A DNA stretch of 27,380 bases, from the NCBI GenBank assembly GCA_002315655.1, contig DCHO01000081.1, positions 63,522 through 90,901 on the forward strand, read 5' to 3'. The translations under genes and the position numbers were made by a program. Of the stretch, positions 16,684 through 23,770 are shown piece by piece (within the stretch, counting starts at the first letter, position 1; the number at the start of each line of letters is the position of its first letter). Under the pieces are notes generated by a model. The model saw only the letters and a program-made list of their open reading frames with translations. It was not told the DNA's origin and searched no databases. Source of the stretch: Christensenella sp. UBA1750 (GTDB lineage: Bacteria; Bacillota; Clostridia; Christensenellales; UBA1750).

Positions 16684-16695
16684 ACGATATACAGC

Positions 16696-16733
16696 AAAAC
16701 GTCATTCTCCGGCAATTCGGGGAATGACGTTTT
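16696..16733. terminator. Bidirectional terminator between GH36 and symporter genes
   Basis: AAAACGTCATTC (16696-16707) and GAATGACGTTTT (16722-16733) form a perfect 12-base stem, extendable by TCCG/CGGG pairs, leaving a 6-base loop. T residues end the stem on both strands, fitting the convergent genes on each side. Confidence 0.85.
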
Positions 16734-16749
16734 AGTATAAAAAGAAGGA

Positions 16750-18123
16750 CTATTTCTCGTCTTTCTTTTTGTGATAGGCGATGTAGAACAGAATGAGATA
16801 ATAGGGGATGCACAGCAGCATGGCGATGGCGGTGGTAATCAGAGACTTTGCCGCAAAGGACACCAGCAGCAGAATCGGCGCACCCAGCAGAATGGCAAAG
16901 GAGGAACCCACAACCAAGTTGTTGGAGGCGGGGGTCTTGAACTCCGGGTCGATCTCGCGCAGCAGCAGGATGCCGGAGGAGATGGTGCCGGTCATCATGC
17001 CGTACATGGAAATGAGGCCTTCATAATAGTAGTCGCCGTATGCGCTCTTGCACACGATGCGCAGATGGATGAGGGTGATGACGCCGCCCAGTACAGCCAT
17101 GAGCACAAAGGGCAGCCACAGGCCGGAGAGGTCTTCAATTTCGATGGAGGCGATGCCCGCCACGATCATGATGTCAAAGGCCAAACCTGACAGGCGGGAC
17201 AGCAGGTAGTTGTTCTGATACTGCCGTGTCATCACGTTGAGCTTTTTAAGCCGGGACATGATCCTACGGGTGAGAATGGCAAAGCCGGAGCCGATCATGA
17301 AGTTAAAGCCCCAAAGCAGGGAATTGACCATGCTCGCAACGCCGGGAAGGTATTGCGTGAGCAGGGATGTGATGCCCCAGGTGATGAGGTAAGTAATCAG
17401 GTACACCACCAGAACGAGAGCCGCCTGCACGGAGAAGCGATCCAGGGATTCCGCAATGGGAATTTCCTCGTTGGTCTGGAAGGTTTCCAAGGTCACGGAG
17501 CCGGAGACCTCGCTGCCGCGATTGCTGCGCACTTTGCCCTGCTTGGAGAGAATGTTGAGGTAAATAACGCCCACAACACAGGCGCAGATGTAGCCCGCCG
17601 CCGCCAGCGCAAGCCCGAAGGAACGCCCGCCGGCAAAGCCCATCATCTCATAGGAGGTGCCGATGTTGTTGGCCTGTCCGGGCCCCTGTCCGTAGCCCAT
17701 GGGCAGCAGCGCACCGCAGGCGGGGAAAAGATCGGGCATTATGGTCAATGCCAGCAGTAGAGAGATGCCAAAGCCGACAAGCCCCTGAATGACATAGGAG
17801 GAAACAATGATGGCGCCGCTTTTGAGCCCCACAAGGTCGCCCTTTTTCGCGGGCGCATCGGGCACACGCAGGGACAGCGCGATAAAGCCGATGGCAATGC
17901 AGTGGTAGGTCAGGTATTCCAGAAACTCGCCATCGGGCTTGACCAGTCCCACCAATTTGAAGATGAGCATGAGGAAGCCGGCCAGCACGGCGGTTGGCAT
18001 TAAGGTTTTGCGCACGAAGGGCACCTTGCGGCGAATGATGTTGGCAATCAGAATGGCGGCCGCAATGAGACCGATTTGGACAATGGAGTTCCAGATTTGT
18101 GTGTTGGCTGCCGAATAATCCAT
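16750..18123 (-). CDS. Sodium/glutamate symporter family protein (GltS-like)
   Basis: The 457-residue membrane protein has about 11 hydrophobic helices. It carries a glycine-rich segment GYGQGPGQA (143-151), at the place of the re-entrant loop motif of the glutamate:sodium symporter (ESS) family, and a matching MMTGTISSGI segment in the second half. Family members take up glutamate with sodium across the cytoplasmic membrane; the altered loop (GltS has GHGTA) leaves the true substrate open. The AGGAGGG ribosome site overlaps the stop codon of the acyltransferase gene nine bases upstream, so the two form an operon. The last residues are a lysine-rich cytosolic tail. The gene ends at the shared terminator at 16696-16733. 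Confidence 0.8.
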   Translation of the reverse strand: MDYSAANTQIWNSIVQIGLIAAAILIANIIRRKVPFVRKTLMPTAVLAGFLMLIFKLVGLVKPDGEFLEYLTYHCIAIGFIALSLRVPDAPAKKGDLVGLKSGAIIVSSYVIQGLVGFGISLLLALTIMPDLFPACGALLPMGYGQGPGQANNIGTSYEMMGFAGGRSFGLALAAAGYICACVVGVIYLNILSKQGKVRSNRGSEVSGSVTLETFQTNEEIPIAESLDRFSVQAALVLVVYLITYLITWGITSLLTQYLPGVASMVNSLLWGFNFMIGSGFAILTRRIMSRLKKLNVMTRQYQNNYLLSRLSGLAFDIMIVAGIASIEIEDLSGLWLPFVLMAVLGGVITLIHLRIVCKSAYGDYYYEGLISMYGMMTGTISSGILLLREIDPEFKTPASNNLVVGSSFAILLGAPILLLVSFAAKSLITTAIAMLLCIPYYLILFYIAYHKKKDEK

Positions 18124-18132
18124 GATACCCTC

Positions 18133-19302
18133 CTATTCGTTTGCCGCCTGCGCGGATTCTTTCATGAGATTGAATAATTTCAAGTATTTGTAGGCGTTGA
18201 AGCGTTTGCTGCCGCGCACTTCTAAATTCTTGCCGTTTGTCAGGTGCACCGTGAGCACGTTGCGGGAATAGATCGCCGCGCCCTCGATGTCCTCCGGCAG
18301 CGCAAACAGGTTTTCAAAGGTGAACCTGTCCTTAAAAGCCGTTAAGATGCCGCCTAACTTTTTAACGACCTTGTGCTGTTCCAAGAGCAGCACCGTCACC
18401 GCATCGTTGAAAAGCGGAATCTCCGGCAGGATGCGCGTGAAGACCTCCGAAAGCTTTGCCCGCTGCTGAATGTCCAGCGCGGGAATCGTAACGGATAAGC
18501 CCTCCGCTTCGTTGAGTTCCCCGCTTTCCTTAAACTCTGCTTTATAATGGCAGGCGGAACAGATTATTCTGTTGCCCTTGGAGGACAGCGTGGAGAAAGC
18601 GCCGCACTTGGGACAGGCAAAGAGCAGGGATTCCAAGTATTCCGCCCGCTTGCCGCCTCTAAAGAGCGCCCGCACGCGGGACTGGGTCAAATAAGCGTCC
18701 TCAAAAATGTCCTGCGTGATGGCCTCATTGACTTCTTCATCTGTCATGCTTTTCAGCTGCTCCGGGGAATAAACGTTGACGAGCTTTCCGTGCATCTGGC
18801 CTCTGCGGATGCCTTTGCCCCAGCGGGGGGTGGTTAAGTATCCGCCCTCCATGCGGAAGGTCACAACGGTGCAGCCGCACTTCTTCGCCAACTTTCCCGT
18901 GCCGGAGGACATTTCCATGGTCTGCCCGTTGAAGGAGCGGTTGCCCTCCGGGAACAGGCACACGTTCATGCCGCCTTTCAGCCGCCGCATGATCTCCACA
19001 ACGGATTTCATGCCAGCTTTTCCTTTTTCATGGAAAATCGGATTGCAATGGAATTTCATGAACCAGCCTAAAAACTTATGGTTCAGAATGTGATCGCTGG
19101 CCACAAAATACATGGGATGGCGTTTTGTGGTAATACCCACAAACAACGGGTCAATGTCCGTGTTGTGGTTGGAGAGCAGGAGGAAAGGCCTCGGAACATT
19201 CTCCAGGGAATCAAAGGTATAGTGAAAAAAATGCTTGGCAATGGGATTAAAAACAATGTCTGCGAAATTATAGACCTTCTGATAGGATGCGAATTCCTTC
19301 AT
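18133..19302 (-). CDS. PlsC-type acyltransferase with C-terminal zinc ribbon
   Basis: The 389-residue protein has the acylglycerol-phosphate acyltransferase motifs NHNTDID (45-51, H46 and D51 being the catalytic H-x4-D) and FPEGNRS (117-123). This indicates transfer of a fatty acyl chain from acyl-ACP or acyl-phosphate to a lysophospholipid or related acceptor at the membrane. Residues 230-251 add a four-cysteine zinc ribbon (C230, C233, C248, C251), followed by about 130 residues of unknown fold. Ordinary PlsC proteins are about 200-250 residues, so the C-terminal half is an extension. The ribosome site GGGAGG lies 12 bases before the ATG, longer than usual, but no alternative start exists in frame nearby. 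It is the first gene of an operon with the GltS-like symporter; no functional link is obvious. Confidence 0.83.
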   Translation of the reverse strand: MKEFASYQKVYNFADIVFNPIAKHFFHYTFDSLENVPRPFLLLSNHNTDIDPLFVGITTKRHPMYFVASDHILNHKFLGWFMKFHCNPIFHEKGKAGMKSVVEIMRRLKGGMNVCLFPEGNRSFNGQTMEMSSGTGKLAKKCGCTVVTFRMEGGYLTTPRWGKGIRRGQMHGKLVNVYSPEQLKSMTDEEVNEAITQDIFEDAYLTQSRVRALFRGGKRAEYLESLLFACPKCGAFSTLSSKGNRIICSACHYKAEFKESGELNEAEGLSVTIPALDIQQRAKLSEVFTRILPEIPLFNDAVTVLLLEQHKVVKKLGGILTAFKDRFTFENLFALPEDIEGAAIYSRNVLTVHLTNGKNLEVRGSKRFNAYKYLKLFNLMKESAQAANE

Positions 19303-19340
19303 GCGGATAAAAGTCCTCCCTTGCCGAAACTGATATTCCT

Positions 19341-19369
19341 ATTATTGTTGTTTTGGCATTCTTTGTCAA
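19341..19369 (-). promoter_or_regulatory. Promoter of the acyltransferase/symporter operon
   Basis: On the minus strand a perfect TTGACA (19369-19364) and AATAAT (19346-19341) are 17 bases apart, about 40 bases before the ATG at 19302. Confidence 0.7.
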
Positions 19370-19382
19370 GCTTTTTTTGCCC

Positions 19383-19412
19383 TGTACAAGATAGCACTTT
19401 TTGTGATATAAT
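19383..19412 (+). promoter_or_regulatory. Promoter of the aldo/keto reductase gene
   Basis: A perfect TATAAT (19407-19412) preceded by TGA gives an extended -10. TGTACA (19383-19388) is a fair -35 at an 18-base spacing. The GGGAGG ribosome site and ATG (19452) follow. Confidence 0.62.
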
Positions 19413-19451
19413 ATGGAAAGCAAATTGTGAAGCTTACGGGAGGATACATTT

Positions 19452-20450
19452 ATGCAGATGAAGTATTTGGGCTCTGTGCCCTTTGCCCCCATCACCTTCG
19501 GCTGCATGGCCATTGCCGATGCCGCCGTCTGGGGTCCGCAGGACGAAAACGAGACCATCTCCGCCATGCACCTTGCCGCGGATTTGGGCATTTTTTCCTT
19601 TGACACCGCCGCCATGTACGGCAACGGTCTCTCCGAGCAGATCGTAGGCCGCGCCTTCGGCAATTCCGACAAGGTAACGATTGCCACCAAGCTGCTCTCT
19701 TCCAAACAGCATTACGGCGAGGTCATCGAGGAATGCGAAAAGTCCCTCAAGAATTTGCAGCGCGACGCCATCGACTTGTACCAGATCCATTGGCCGTCCA
19801 ACGATGTGCCCTTCGAGGAAACCGCCTCCGCGCTGCTGAAACTAAAGGAACAGGGCAAAATCCGGGAGATCGGCGTGTCCAACTTCGGCGTGGAGCAGCT
19901 TGCCGAAATGGAAGCCTTCATGCAGCCCGTTTCCAACCAGCTCATGTATAACCTGTTCTTCCGCGCCCCCGAGGTGAACATGGTGGAGCTGCACAAGAAG
20001 TACGGTATGGGTATGATGACCTATTCTTCCATCGCCCAGGGCTTGCTCACCGGCAAATATCAGGGGCTTTCCGATGTTCCCGTTACCCTGCGCCGCACCC
20101 GCCTTTATCCCTGCACCATGAACCCTGCCTCTCCCCACAAAGAAGGCGGCTGTCAGGAACTGGTGGAGAAGGCTCTGGCTGATCTCCGCATTTTCTGCGC
20201 CGACAAGAACATGACCATGGCGCAGGTCGCGCTTGCATGGCTCATGCACAAGGACGGCGTGACCACCGTGATCGCCGGCGCGAGAAGCGAAAAGCAGGTC
20301 AAGTCCAACATACTGGCTATGACCACCGAGCTGAACGATAACGACATGGCGACCTTAGATCAGCTTTCTGCCGACATTAAGGCCTACATCGGCGGCAATC
20401 TGGACGCATGGCGCGGCAATGACGATATCGAAAACCGTAGAATCCACTAA
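19452..20450 (+). CDS. Aldo/keto reductase
   Basis: The 332-residue protein has the aldo/keto reductase catalytic tetrad: D51 and Y56 (FDTAAMYGNG), K80 (IATK) and H113 (YQIHWPS). The GVSNF segment and a C-terminal block with GARSEKQVKSN, which binds the NADPH phosphate, are also present. Family members reduce sugar aldehydes, ketones and similar carbonyls in the cytosol with NAD(P)H. The length matches the family. GGGAGG lies eight bases before the ATG. It diverges from the acyltransferase operon and is followed by a palindromic element that could end its transcript. The physiological substrate cannot be read; the surrounding sugar enzymes hint at a sugar aldehyde. Confidence 0.92.
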   Translation: MQMKYLGSVPFAPITFGCMAIADAAVWGPQDENETISAMHLAADLGIFSFDTAAMYGNGLSEQIVGRAFGNSDKVTIATKLLSSKQHYGEVIEECEKSLKNLQRDAIDLYQIHWPSNDVPFEETASALLKLKEQGKIREIGVSNFGVEQLAEMEAFMQPVSNQLMYNLFFRAPEVNMVELHKKYGMGMMTYSSIAQGLLTGKYQGLSDVPVTLRRTRLYPCTMNPASPHKEGGCQELVEKALADLRIFCADKNMTMAQVALAWLMHKDGVTTVIAGARSEKQVKSNILAMTTELNDNDMATLDQLSADIKAYIGGNLDAWRGNDDIENRRIH

Positions 20451-20454
20451 AATG

Positions 20455-20515
20455 CCCTCTCAGTCACCTACGGCGACAGCTCTCCCGCACGCGGGCGAGC
20501 CTTTTGGTGCGCCTA
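20455..20515 (+). repeat. Palindromic intergenic element, probably a dispersed repeat and terminator
   Basis: Two adjacent imperfect hairpins occur: GTCACC/GGCGAC (20463-20468 and 20472-20477) and GCTCTCCCGC/GCGGGCGAGC (20479-20488 and 20491-20500), each with one mismatch, the second followed by CTTTT. The pattern CCTCTCAGTCACCTACGG then GACAGCTCTCCC resembles, from memory, a palindromic element found many times between genes in Faecalibacterium-like genomes. Only one copy is present in this window, so dispersal cannot be shown here. Confidence 0.55.
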
Positions 20516-20554
20516 TCTGACATAAGCTGAACAGAAAGGATTATTGACCCCCCT

Positions 20555-21661
20555 ATGCAGATGAAAACCGCAATTTTTGACATGGACGGGACACTGCTCG
20601 ACTCCATGCCCGTCTGGGACAAGTGCTCCCCGCTTTACCTCATTCGAAACGGCGCGACCCCCAAGCCCGACCTGCGCAAAAAACAGGCCTCCATGTCCAT
20701 GGCGCAGATCGCCGACTTCTACCAGACCGAGTACGGCGTGGACAAGCCCGCCAGGCAGATTATTGACGAGATCAACGCGCTGGCCTTTGAACTGTATCAG
20801 GAGGTCGAGCCAAAGAAGGGCATCCCGGAGTTCCTGCGCTTCATCAACGGCAAGGGCGTGCGCGCCTGTGTTGCCACCGCAACAGATCGCGTGTGCGTGG
20901 CACAGACCTTGGAACGGCTGGGCTTGCTGCAATACTTTGACGAGATTCTCACCTGCTCCGAGGTGGGCTTCGGCAAGGATCACCCGGACATTTTCGAGAC
21001 TGCCATGGCGCATTTGGGCGGAACCAAGGAAAATACCGTGATCTTTGAAGACTCCCTCTACGCCATTTCCACGGCAAAGAAAGCGGGCTTTACGGTCTGC
21101 GCCACGCCGGATGCCTCCGCCAAGCACAACGAGGACAAGATCCGGGAGCTTGCGGATTGGTTCGTGGACAACTTCTACGAAAACAAGCACTTACTTTTCA
21201 ATGACGAGCCGGAAATCCGGCAGGCCACCAAGGACGATGTTTCCCGCATTGCGGAAATGATCGTGGTGAACAACCGCATCAATTTTCTGCCCATCTTCCA
21301 CGATGAGCGGTTCTCCTTCGGCACCATTCAAGTTTTACCCATCGCGCAGGAATACCTGTCTCACGAAGACTGGCTCAACAATACCTACGTTGCCGAGCAG
21401 AACAGCATCGTCAAGGGCTTCATCCGCGTGGACGGGCAGGAGATCGTCAAGCTCTATGTGGAGCCGCACTTCCAGGGTGACGGCGTCGGCTCGCGGCTGC
21501 TCGCTTTCGCTAAGGAGAAGTTCGATGTGCGTTTCCTCTGGGCACTGGAAAAGAACGTCCGCGGGGTCGCCTTCTACGGCAGACACGGCTTTTTCCCCAA
21601 CGGAAATACGCAGTTTGAGGAAGGTACAACGGAAGTCCTTGTGAAGCTGGTGCGGGCATGA
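20555..21661 (+). CDS. HAD phosphatase - GNAT acetyltransferase fusion
   Basis: The 368-residue protein joins two enzymes. Residues 1-212 form a beta-phosphoglucomutase-like HAD hydrolase with DMDGT (D9 nucleophile, D11 acid/base), T108, K141 (GFGKDHP) and E165-D166 (FEDS), all intact. Residues about 218-368 form a GNAT N-acetyltransferase with LYVEPHFQGDGVGSRLL (300-316, acetyl-CoA pyrophosphate loop) and FYGRHGF (340-346). Separate HAD and GNAT proteins are common, but a fusion of both is unusual. It may dephosphorylate and acetylate the same small metabolite or amino sugar. AAAGGA lies 14 bases before the ATG, a wide spacing; no better start exists. The stop overlaps the next start (ATGA), beginning a four-gene unit. 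Confidence 0.87.
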   Translation: MQMKTAIFDMDGTLLDSMPVWDKCSPLYLIRNGATPKPDLRKKQASMSMAQIADFYQTEYGVDKPARQIIDEINALAFELYQEVEPKKGIPEFLRFINGKGVRACVATATDRVCVAQTLERLGLLQYFDEILTCSEVGFGKDHPDIFETAMAHLGGTKENTVIFEDSLYAISTAKKAGFTVCATPDASAKHNEDKIRELADWFVDNFYENKHLLFNDEPEIRQATKDDVSRIAEMIVVNNRINFLPIFHDERFSFGTIQVLPIAQEYLSHEDWLNNTYVAEQNSIVKGFIRVDGQEIVKLYVEPHFQGDGVGSRLLAFAKEKFDVRFLWALEKNVRGVAFYGRHGFFPNGNTQFEEGTTEVLVKLVRA

Positions 21662-21954
21662 GAAAATTGGTTTTGTTGACCGTCGTTCTGCTCGTCGTTA
21701 TGCTGCTGCTCACGGGCTGCTTGCCCAAAGAAGCCGAACCGCGTTCCACGAAAGCGGGCTTTTTGCAGGGCGTGTGGCATGGCTGGTTTGCGCCGATCTC
21801 GCTGATCGGGGAGGTCACAGGCCTGGGTACAACGCTCTATGAGGCCAACAACACGGGCTTTGCCTACGATCTGGGCTTTTACATGGCGATCATCTCCGGC
21901 TTCGGCGGGCTGGCACTGTGCAGACGCAGGAGAAGAAAAAAGAACAAGGATTAA
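21658..21954 (+). CDS. Small lipoprotein with second membrane segment, function unknown
   Basis: The 98-residue protein starts with a lipoprotein signal: a hydrophobic stretch (4-18) and lipobox LLTGC with C21 as the lipid-attached residue. Residues 33-55 (KAGFLQGVWHGWFAPISLI) and a YEANN segment recall small conserved proteins seen in many Firmicutes and Bacteroidetes. Residues 72-88 form a second hydrophobic helix, followed by a very basic tail with six arginines and lysines, expected to face the cytosol. I do not know its function. Its ATG overlaps the stop of the HAD-GNAT gene by four bases, so its translation depends on that gene. Confidence 0.8.
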   Translation: MRKLVLLTVVLLVVMLLLTGCLPKEAEPRSTKAGFLQGVWHGWFAPISLIGEVTGLGTTLYEANNTGFAYDLGFYMAIISGFGGLALCRRRRRKKNKD

Positions 21955-21965
21955 GAGGAAACAGC

Positions 21966-22229
21966 ATGAAAAACGTAACGATGTTCACCATGGCCTCCTG
22001 TCCCTATTGCAGACAGGCCTTAAAGTGGATGGAGGAACTGCAAAGCGAGCACCCGGAATATGCAAAGGTTCCAATAACATTCATTGATGAAGTGGAACAC
22101 CCAGACATAGCGGACAAATACGACTATTACTATGTGCCGACCTACTATGTGGACGGCAAAAAGGTACACGAGGGCGCAGCCACCAAGGAAAAGGTGGAAA
22201 ATATGTACCGCGCCGCGCTGGAGGACTAA
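21966..22229 (+). CDS. Glutaredoxin-like thiol-disulfide protein
   Basis: The 87-residue protein has the thioredoxin fold signature of glutaredoxins: strand MKNVTMFTMAS, active-site CPYC (C12, C15), and cis-proline VPTYYVDG (P58). A FIDEVEHPDIADKYDYYYVP block replaces the usual glutathione-binding residues. It is probably a cytosolic thiol reductant or sensor, perhaps not glutathione-dependent since many Clostridia lack glutathione. The ATG at 21966 was chosen because GAGGAAACAGC precedes it and the thioredoxin strand starts there. It lies 11 bases after the lipoprotein gene and three bases before the amidohydrolase gene. Confidence 0.88.
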   Translation: MKNVTMFTMASCPYCRQALKWMEELQSEHPEYAKVPITFIDEVEHPDIADKYDYYYVPTYYVDGKKVHEGAATKEKVENMYRAALED

Positions 22230-22232
22230 GCT

Positions 22233-23027
22233 ATGATTTTTGCCAATCACGCGCATATTTTTGAGGAATCCGTGCGTCCAGAGGGCAGCATTACCGCGCT
22301 GCTTCATCAGCTGGATGAATGCGGCATCGACAAGGCCGTGTGCTTTGCGCCCTTTTCCTCCTATTTTTCCGGGGAAGCCGGAAAACAGAATCTCTGGCTT
22401 GCAAAAGAGATTCGCAACAACGAAAGACTCCTTGGCTTTGGCACCATCGACTTTGGCTACGGACACTTAGCTGAACAGGTGCAGGAAATCCGGGAATGCG
22501 GGCTGGTCGGCATCAAAATGCACCCGGCCTTCCAGCGGTTCCGAGTGGACGGTGACAACGCTTGTGAAGTCTACGCCGAGGCGGAGAAGCAGGGCTTGCC
22601 TATCTCCTTCCACACCGGCATCCACTGGCATCGTATTTCCTCCTACAACACTCTGCTTTACGATGAGGTGGCCTACCGCTTCCCGAAGCTCAAAATCTCC
22701 ATGGAGCACGTCGGCGGCTATTCCTTCTTCAACGAAGCTGTGGCGGTGATGTGCAACAACAAGGAGAACGTCTTCGGCGGCCTGACCTCCGTGTTTGACC
22801 GGGAAATGAACAAATACTGGTATTTGGGCAAGGAAAAAGTCAAGGATTTGTGGTGGCTCACCGGCGTGGAGCGCAGCGTTTTCGGGCTGGATTTCCCCTA
22901 CAACACTGCAGAGCAGACGAAAAAGGATATACAGAGCATCAAAGAGTGCTTATCCGAAATGGGCTACGGCAAGCAGGAGGAGGACATGGTCTTTGGCGGA
23001 AACCTTCTGCGCCTCATCGGGAAATAA
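22233..23027 (+). CDS. Amidohydrolase family protein
   Basis: The 264-residue protein is an amidohydrolase_2-type TIM barrel. Metal ligands are intact: H6 and H8 (NHAHIF), H97 region (GIKMHPAF), H127 (SFHTGIH), H159 (MEHVGG) and D220 (FGLDFP). A cytosolic metal-dependent hydrolase or decarboxylase is expected; the substrate is unknown. It starts three bases after the glutaredoxin stop, so it is the last gene of the four-gene unit, and a weak hairpin with six T residues follows. It is distantly similar in layout to the two amidohydrolases at 13060-14633, making three family members within 10 kb. Confidence 0.86.
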   Translation: MIFANHAHIFEESVRPEGSITALLHQLDECGIDKAVCFAPFSSYFSGEAGKQNLWLAKEIRNNERLLGFGTIDFGYGHLAEQVQEIRECGLVGIKMHPAFQRFRVDGDNACEVYAEAEKQGLPISFHTGIHWHRISSYNTLLYDEVAYRFPKLKISMEHVGGYSFFNEAVAVMCNNKENVFGGLTSVFDREMNKYWYLGKEKVKDLWWLTGVERSVFGLDFPYNTAEQTKKDIQSIKECLSEMGYGKQEEDMVFGGNLLRLIGK

Positions 23028-23031
23028 TTTC

Positions 23032-23052
23032 CGACGCTTTTTGTCGTTTTTT
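23032..23052 (+). terminator. Weak Rho-independent terminator candidate
   Basis: CGAC (23032-23035) and GTCG (23043-23046) form a short stem followed by six T residues, directly after the amidohydrolase gene. The stem is short, so termination may be partial. Confidence 0.4.
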
Positions 23053-23055
23053 GTC

Positions 23056-23084
23056 TTGCGAAACGCCGCATTCAATGGTATGAT
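23056..23084 (+). promoter_or_regulatory. Promoter of the 188-residue membrane protein gene
   Basis: TTGCGA (23056-23061) and TATGAT (23079-23084) are 17 bases apart, with TGG before the -10 (extended form). The GTG start at 23138 follows. Confidence 0.6.
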
Positions 23085-23137
23085 ACAGATAGAGAAGTTT
23101 CGCCCGCTATATTGGGCGCATATCTGCGGAGGAACCT

Positions 23138-23704
23138 GTGAAGACCGATAAAAACGAAACCCGGATGGGCACGCTCAACGATTTGGGTCTGCGCCCGGCG
23201 GCTCAGATATTCAATCAGGTGCGCTATTGGAGCGCACTGGATGACCCCTATGAGGAAAAGTGGGACTATACCTCCCACATCTCCCGCGTGGAGCGCAGAG
23301 AAAAAGGCATCGGAACCCCCAATGCCGCGACCTTCAACGCAAAGCCGCTTCTGGCGGCCATGCTCATCGTGCTGTTGCTCATCTCCGTGGGCACGGGACT
23401 GTACCTCGCCTGGCCGTCTCTTAGCGAGACCTTCTTCAACAAAAACGATGTGACCGTCGTGAGCGGTTATTCCGTGCACTTGGGCTCCCGCGAGCTGGGC
23501 ACCGTGCAGAGCAAGGATGAGCTGGAGAGCTTTGTAGCAGATTGGCTGAACCAGCAAAGCAGCACCACCGAGGGCGTGACCTATACCCTCCGGCAGGAAA
23601 TGTCCTATGAGCCGGTGCTGGCGGATGCGGCGTTTACCGCCTCCATTTCCGAGGTGGAGGAAGCCTTCGTCAAGCACGCCATGCTGGACATCGCGCAGGA
23701 ATAA
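23138..23704 (+). CDS. Single-pass membrane protein, function unknown
   Basis: The 188-residue protein has a cytosolic part of about 68 residues, one membrane helix (71-92), and an outside domain of about 95 residues. The outside part contains a segment (107-137) with VVSGYSVHLGSRELGTVQSKDELESFV pattern split by turns, like the small domain found before LysM, G5 or M23 peptidase domains in larger wall-acting proteins. Those larger domains are absent; the protein ends at 188 residues before a strong terminator. It could be a shortened remnant or a genuine short protein. Translation starts at GTG, with GGAGG five bases upstream. I do not recognise the family. Confidence 0.72.
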   Translation: MKTDKNETRMGTLNDLGLRPAAQIFNQVRYWSALDDPYEEKWDYTSHISRVERREKGIGTPNAATFNAKPLLAAMLIVLLLISVGTGLYLAWPSLSETFFNKNDVTVVSGYSVHLGSRELGTVQSKDELESFVADWLNQQSSTTEGVTYTLRQEMSYEPVLADAAFTASISEVEEAFVKHAMLDIAQE

Positions 23705-23718
23705 AAACCAGACAAATT

Positions 23719-23754
23719 AAGGGCTGTGACCGGGAAAAATCGGTCACAGCCCTT
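23719..23754. terminator. Bidirectional terminator
   Basis: A perfect 14-base stem AAGGGCTGTGACCG (23719-23732) and CGGTCACAGCCCTT (23741-23754) encloses an 8-base loop. It lies between convergent genes and serves both. Confidence 0.88.
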
Positions 23755-23770
23755 TGAATTATATGATAGA

